35,259 bases of DNA from Chromera velia (Eukaryota > Sar > Chromeraceae): NCBI GenBank assembly GCA_018398765.1, contig JAHBMJ010004299.1, positions 1 to 35,259 on the forward strand, in the 5' to 3' direction. Below are positions 32,261 to 35,259 of the stretch, piece by piece (the first letter of the stretch is position 1; each line of letters starts with the position of its first letter). Under the pieces are notes generated by a model. The model saw nothing but the letters and a program-made list of their open reading frames with translations, did no database searches and was not told the origin of the DNA. The position numbers were made by a program, and so were the translations under genes.

Positions 32261-34301
32261 ATGGCATCGTTGTTACCTCTGCCTTCAGGTCATCCTTCAA
32301 ACTCACCCTCCGCCGGCAAAGCTGGGAGTAGTAACAGCAGAGCCAGTCCAAGAGGAGGAGCTGATAGTGCAGGGGGAGGGAGGGATGGCAGTGCAGAGAA
32401 AGCCGATGTCCCTCCAAGTGCTCAAGGTTTACTCGGGGCACTCAAAGTGCGATCCCGTACAGCTGCCCCCCCCTCTCCTACCCCTACCTCAGCCTCTCCA
32501 TCCTCCCACTTTCTCTCTCTCGGAGGGGACTCTGTCAAGAGACGGTCAAGGGAGGGGGGGGGAGGAGGCTCTCTGCTCTTCTTCGTCTTTGTGTTCCTTT
32601 GTCTTGCACTTCTCGTCTTTCTCCTCTCCCGCACCTCCAGCCTTCTTCCCTCCTCTGCCGGTCCCCAGGACAAAATTGCAGTCAACCTGCGTGGACAGCC
32701 TGCAAGGAATGTAGGAGGAAGAGGACCCCAGGAGGTAGAACCACCAGCGAAAGTCGCAGAAGTTCAAGCAACAGCGACGCTACAAGTTGATAAGCCAGTG
32801 AGCAAAGGGGAAGAGCGAGGAGGGGCTTCTCTGTCAGTCGCACCTGCAGGTGACGGGGGCACCCCTCCCTTAGACTTTGTCTCTTCACCGGGGGGCGCCC
32901 TGTTTGATCCACAGAGGGGGGTCTCAATCCCTCCTGAGGTTTCCTCTCCCCCCCCTTCTCTCCAAGACCCTGTCACCCTGCCACCGGGTCTGAGAGAATC
33001 GGAACGGCAAACGGGAGTACAGAGACAGGAAGAAAGAGAAGAAACGGAACACCAAGAGCGCACGCCGAAGAAAACACCTGAGGAAGAAGGAGAGGGAGAC
33101 GGTTCAGAAAAGAACACGGAGCAAAAGGCGTCTTACCGTAGGTCTTCAGCAGAGCAGCCTTCTTCTTCTTCTGCCTCTGCTGCTGCTGCCTCTGAAGGAC
33201 ACGAAGAGCCCTCCACGCAAGCGCAGGTCCCGAGACTTTCAGAGGAAGCAGATGTCGTAGAGTTGAAGAAGGAAAAGAAAGAGAATGAAGAGAGCGCAAG
33301 AACTGAGGAGGCCCTGTTGGCACATAAAGAGAAGACAGAGTCCGCGGAGGGCCAAGGAGAAACACAAAACGACAAAGGGGAGGAGGTCCCATCAGCAGAA
33401 CAGATTCCTCCGACTGCAGAGTCGCCAACGGAGGAAAAGACAAAGGGGGAAGAGGATTCTGGAGGAGAAACGTTGAACAGCCCTCGGTCACTTCCGGACA
33501 TTTCAATGCACGCAAAGAGTGACGATGCCGCAACTGGATCCCAGCGTCTTCCTGCTATAGCAGAAGCGAAGCAAGAAAAGACCGAGGCAAAAGCGGAAGA
33601 GGAGAAGGAGCCAAAGACAGACACAGAGAAGGACAAGGGAGAGGAGGGAAAGGACGACACAAAGGGAGCAGAAGAAAGTGACAAAACTGTTATTTCTCCT
33701 CAAAAGTCTGTGACGGAAGCAGAAAAAGAAAGACCAAACAATGTAGAGGCAGAGGAAACCAACAAGCCCAAAGATGCAGAGGAGACGGCGGTGACTGAGA
33801 AAGAGGACGACGTGCATGAGGCAGAAGAGAGACCGAGGGAGGGAGCGGGTGCAGCAACGCAAGGGGCGGAAGGTGAAGAGAAAGTGGAGTCAGGGCCCCC
33901 CTCCCTACTGCCCCAGGCATTGGAGGCGGGTCATGGGGAGAGTACAGCCTCCGTACGAGTGGGTCCTGTGCGAATGAGCGGGTATGAAGCTTCAAAGGAC
34001 CTCTATGAGAGTGACGACTTGCACGATCCTCTCAATGCCCCCAAGCTCTTTGACTCCTCCCTGCTCTCCCCCCTCACGGCCGAATTCCAAGAGTTCATAT
34101 ACAAAAATCAGCATCCTGCAAGTTGTGCAGAAGCCCAGTATATAATTTCGAATATTGCTCCATCGGGCTTTGGCAGCGAGATGCACCAGTTCGGCGCAGT
34201 GCTGGGGAATGCTCTACGGATGGGGCGCGTGTTCGTCTACCATGCTGGGGCTGGTCAGTTGATGGGTTTTGATTTCTCTCTCTGCCTCTCTTTCTGGGTC
34301 C

Positions 34302-34339
<38 letters not shown>

Positions 34340-34953
34340 ACAAACATTTTTTTTTCGATCTGTGGGATTTTTTTTTTCGCACTCAACAGGTGGGCAGGTG
34401 CACCTGAAGAACGAATGAATTGCGCTGGGGAGTCTTTTTTTCTTTTTTGCGTCGCCCTCCCTTTGGGGGAACTTTTTAAGTCTTCTCGGTTTCAAGAACC
34501 ATTTCAATTCAACAAAGGGGTCAATCACCCCGCGGTGCTTGATGGAGAGAATCAACCACTCCTTGTTTGTTTGTTTGTTTGCTTGCTTGTAGGTTTGTTT
34601 GTTTACCTGCCTGGGTGCCTGGGTGCCTGCCTGCCTGTTTCCCTCCCTGCCTGCCTGAGTTACTGCAGGGTCGTCCTGGGTCGGCAACTCCCCCTCCTTC
34701 TGCGGGAAGTCGAAAGGTCTCGACTGTCTCTTCCGTCCGGTGTCCAACTGCACACTTGACGGTCAGTCAGAAAATTAAGAATTAAGTGTCGGTCCTCAAG
34801 GAAAGTTGACGCAGAATTTGAGACCCACCCTGCAATAATCAGACAGAATGATCGGTTCGACGTTGTTTTGTTTTCCTTTCTCTTTTTTGCCTTTGTTTGA
34901 TTGCAGATGCGATGAAGAGCAAGGACCCGCATCGCCAAAAATTGATCGGGAAG
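32261..34953 (+). CDS. Type II membrane protein with Glu/Lys-rich stem and FUT8-like (GT23-like) glycosyltransferase domain, 3' incomplete
   Basis: Exons seen: 32261-34253, 34669-34761, 34907-34953, phase-consistent; further exons lie beyond the window. Residues 104-123 form one transmembrane segment after a Ser/Pro/Gly-rich cytoplasmic tail, followed by about 450 residues of low-complexity Glu/Lys/Ser/Thr sequence, a long stem. From about residue 595 a folded domain begins: NQHPASCAEAQYIISN, then GFGSEMHQFG, MGRVFVYHAG and, across the first intron, DCLFRPVSNC. This order (NPxxC, a Gly-rich loop with His, GR, FRPVS-C) resembles the alpha-1,6-fucosyltransferase FUT8/GT23 group, which transfers fucose from GDP-fucose in the Golgi. 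The catalytic C-terminal part is not in view, so activity and donor are inference. Reading through the first intron gives an 832-residue frame, but that would translate a GT microsatellite and lose the domain. Confidence 0.72.
34304..34338. repeat. GT microsatellite in the first intron of the glycosyltransferase-like gene
   Basis: A (GT)n tract inside the intron 34254-34668. It codes for a Cys-Val run in the unspliced frame, supporting the view that this stretch is intronic. Confidence 0.9.
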
Positions 34954-35259
34954 GTCCGTCACTGCCCTTCACCTCAAGCTTCTTTCTTTGTCGGCTGCAT
35001 GAGTCTCTCTCTTCATGTGATACACGGATATGTGAGAGTGAGAAAAAGAAGAATTGACTGGGCGCAACTTTTCATGAATTTCCATTTTTTGCTTTCTTCG
35101 ACTTGAATGTGTGTGCCTCGTGAGCTTTCCATGCACGCACCTGAAAGGGCGGTTTGGGCTTCTTGCGGCCCCTGTTTCCCTCTCTGGTGTTCTTGTTTTT
35201 CTTCACGTTTATGCTTGGAAGTGATTGCACATTCTTTGTGTGTGTGTGTGTGTGTGTGT
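34954..35259. other. Likely intron at the window end, closing in a TG microsatellite
   Basis: After the donor GTCCGT at 34954 I see no exon of the glycosyltransferase domain before the window ends. The final 23 bases (35237-35259) are (TG)n. Confidence 0.5.

Noticed and set aside
34254-34759. Read-through of the first glycosyltransferase intron as one 832-codon frame
   Set aside because: It would translate a GT microsatellite and poly-T runs and lose the DCLFRPVSNC block, which appears in phase when the intron is removed.

Overview
This is an intron-rich nuclear segment of a eukaryote, about 35 kb long. It carries four recognisable protein genes, one small secreted-protein gene, a cluster of LTR retrotransposons and several short inverted-repeat elements. 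The mix of genes (replicative helicase MCM2, a plant-like membrane-anchored metallophosphatase, 4-hydroxyphenylpyruvate dioxygenase, a fucosyltransferase-like type II membrane protein), the very regular TGCAG splice acceptors, the dense short-repeat introns and the TGCATGC motifs suggest a protist, possibly an alga of the alveolate/chromerid kind. That placement is inference; no marker gene proves it.

Layout, left to right. 1-186: TG microsatellite. 230-1458: hAT-like non-autonomous DNA element. 1710-1880: small foldback repeat. 2752-10719, minus strand: MCM2, reconstructed as 17 exons giving about 978 residues. 10720-11565: intergenic DNA shared with the divergent plus-strand metallophosphatase gene, with a GC-rich island. 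11566-14699: calcineurin-like/purple acid phosphatase 29-like gene, 6 exons, about 451 residues, with one GC-AG intron. 14872-18607: retrotransposon block, an LTR element (A) with a 4-bp target-site duplication sitting at the left edge of a decayed Copia element (B). 19042-20710: a hAT-like element carrying a second one nested in its right terminal repeat; both have perfect 8-bp target duplications, and the inner one contains exon-like sequence. 21827-22246, minus: a 139-residue secreted Cys-rich protein. 22421-22575: a second GC-rich island, between this gene and the divergent HPPD gene. 23042-27614, plus: HPPD, 10 exons, 415 residues. 27615-32260: mostly non-coding, AT-rich or repetitive, with a 452-bp foldback element and decayed coding-like fragments. 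32261 to beyond 34953, plus: a type II membrane protein with a long Glu/Lys-rich stem and a FUT8-like (GT23-like) domain, cut off by the window end.

Nothing suggests the five genes form one pathway. MCM2 acts in DNA replication, HPPD in tyrosine breakdown and quinone/tocopherol precursor supply, and the phosphatase and glycosyltransferase-like protein in the secretory system. What they share is architecture: two head-to-head pairs each separated by about 0.8 kb, GC-rich islands with nearby TGCATGC motifs before three of the genes, and an unusual splice-donor style in which about half of the donors have C at intron position +3 and several lie at the first unit of a GTNN tetranucleotide repeat.
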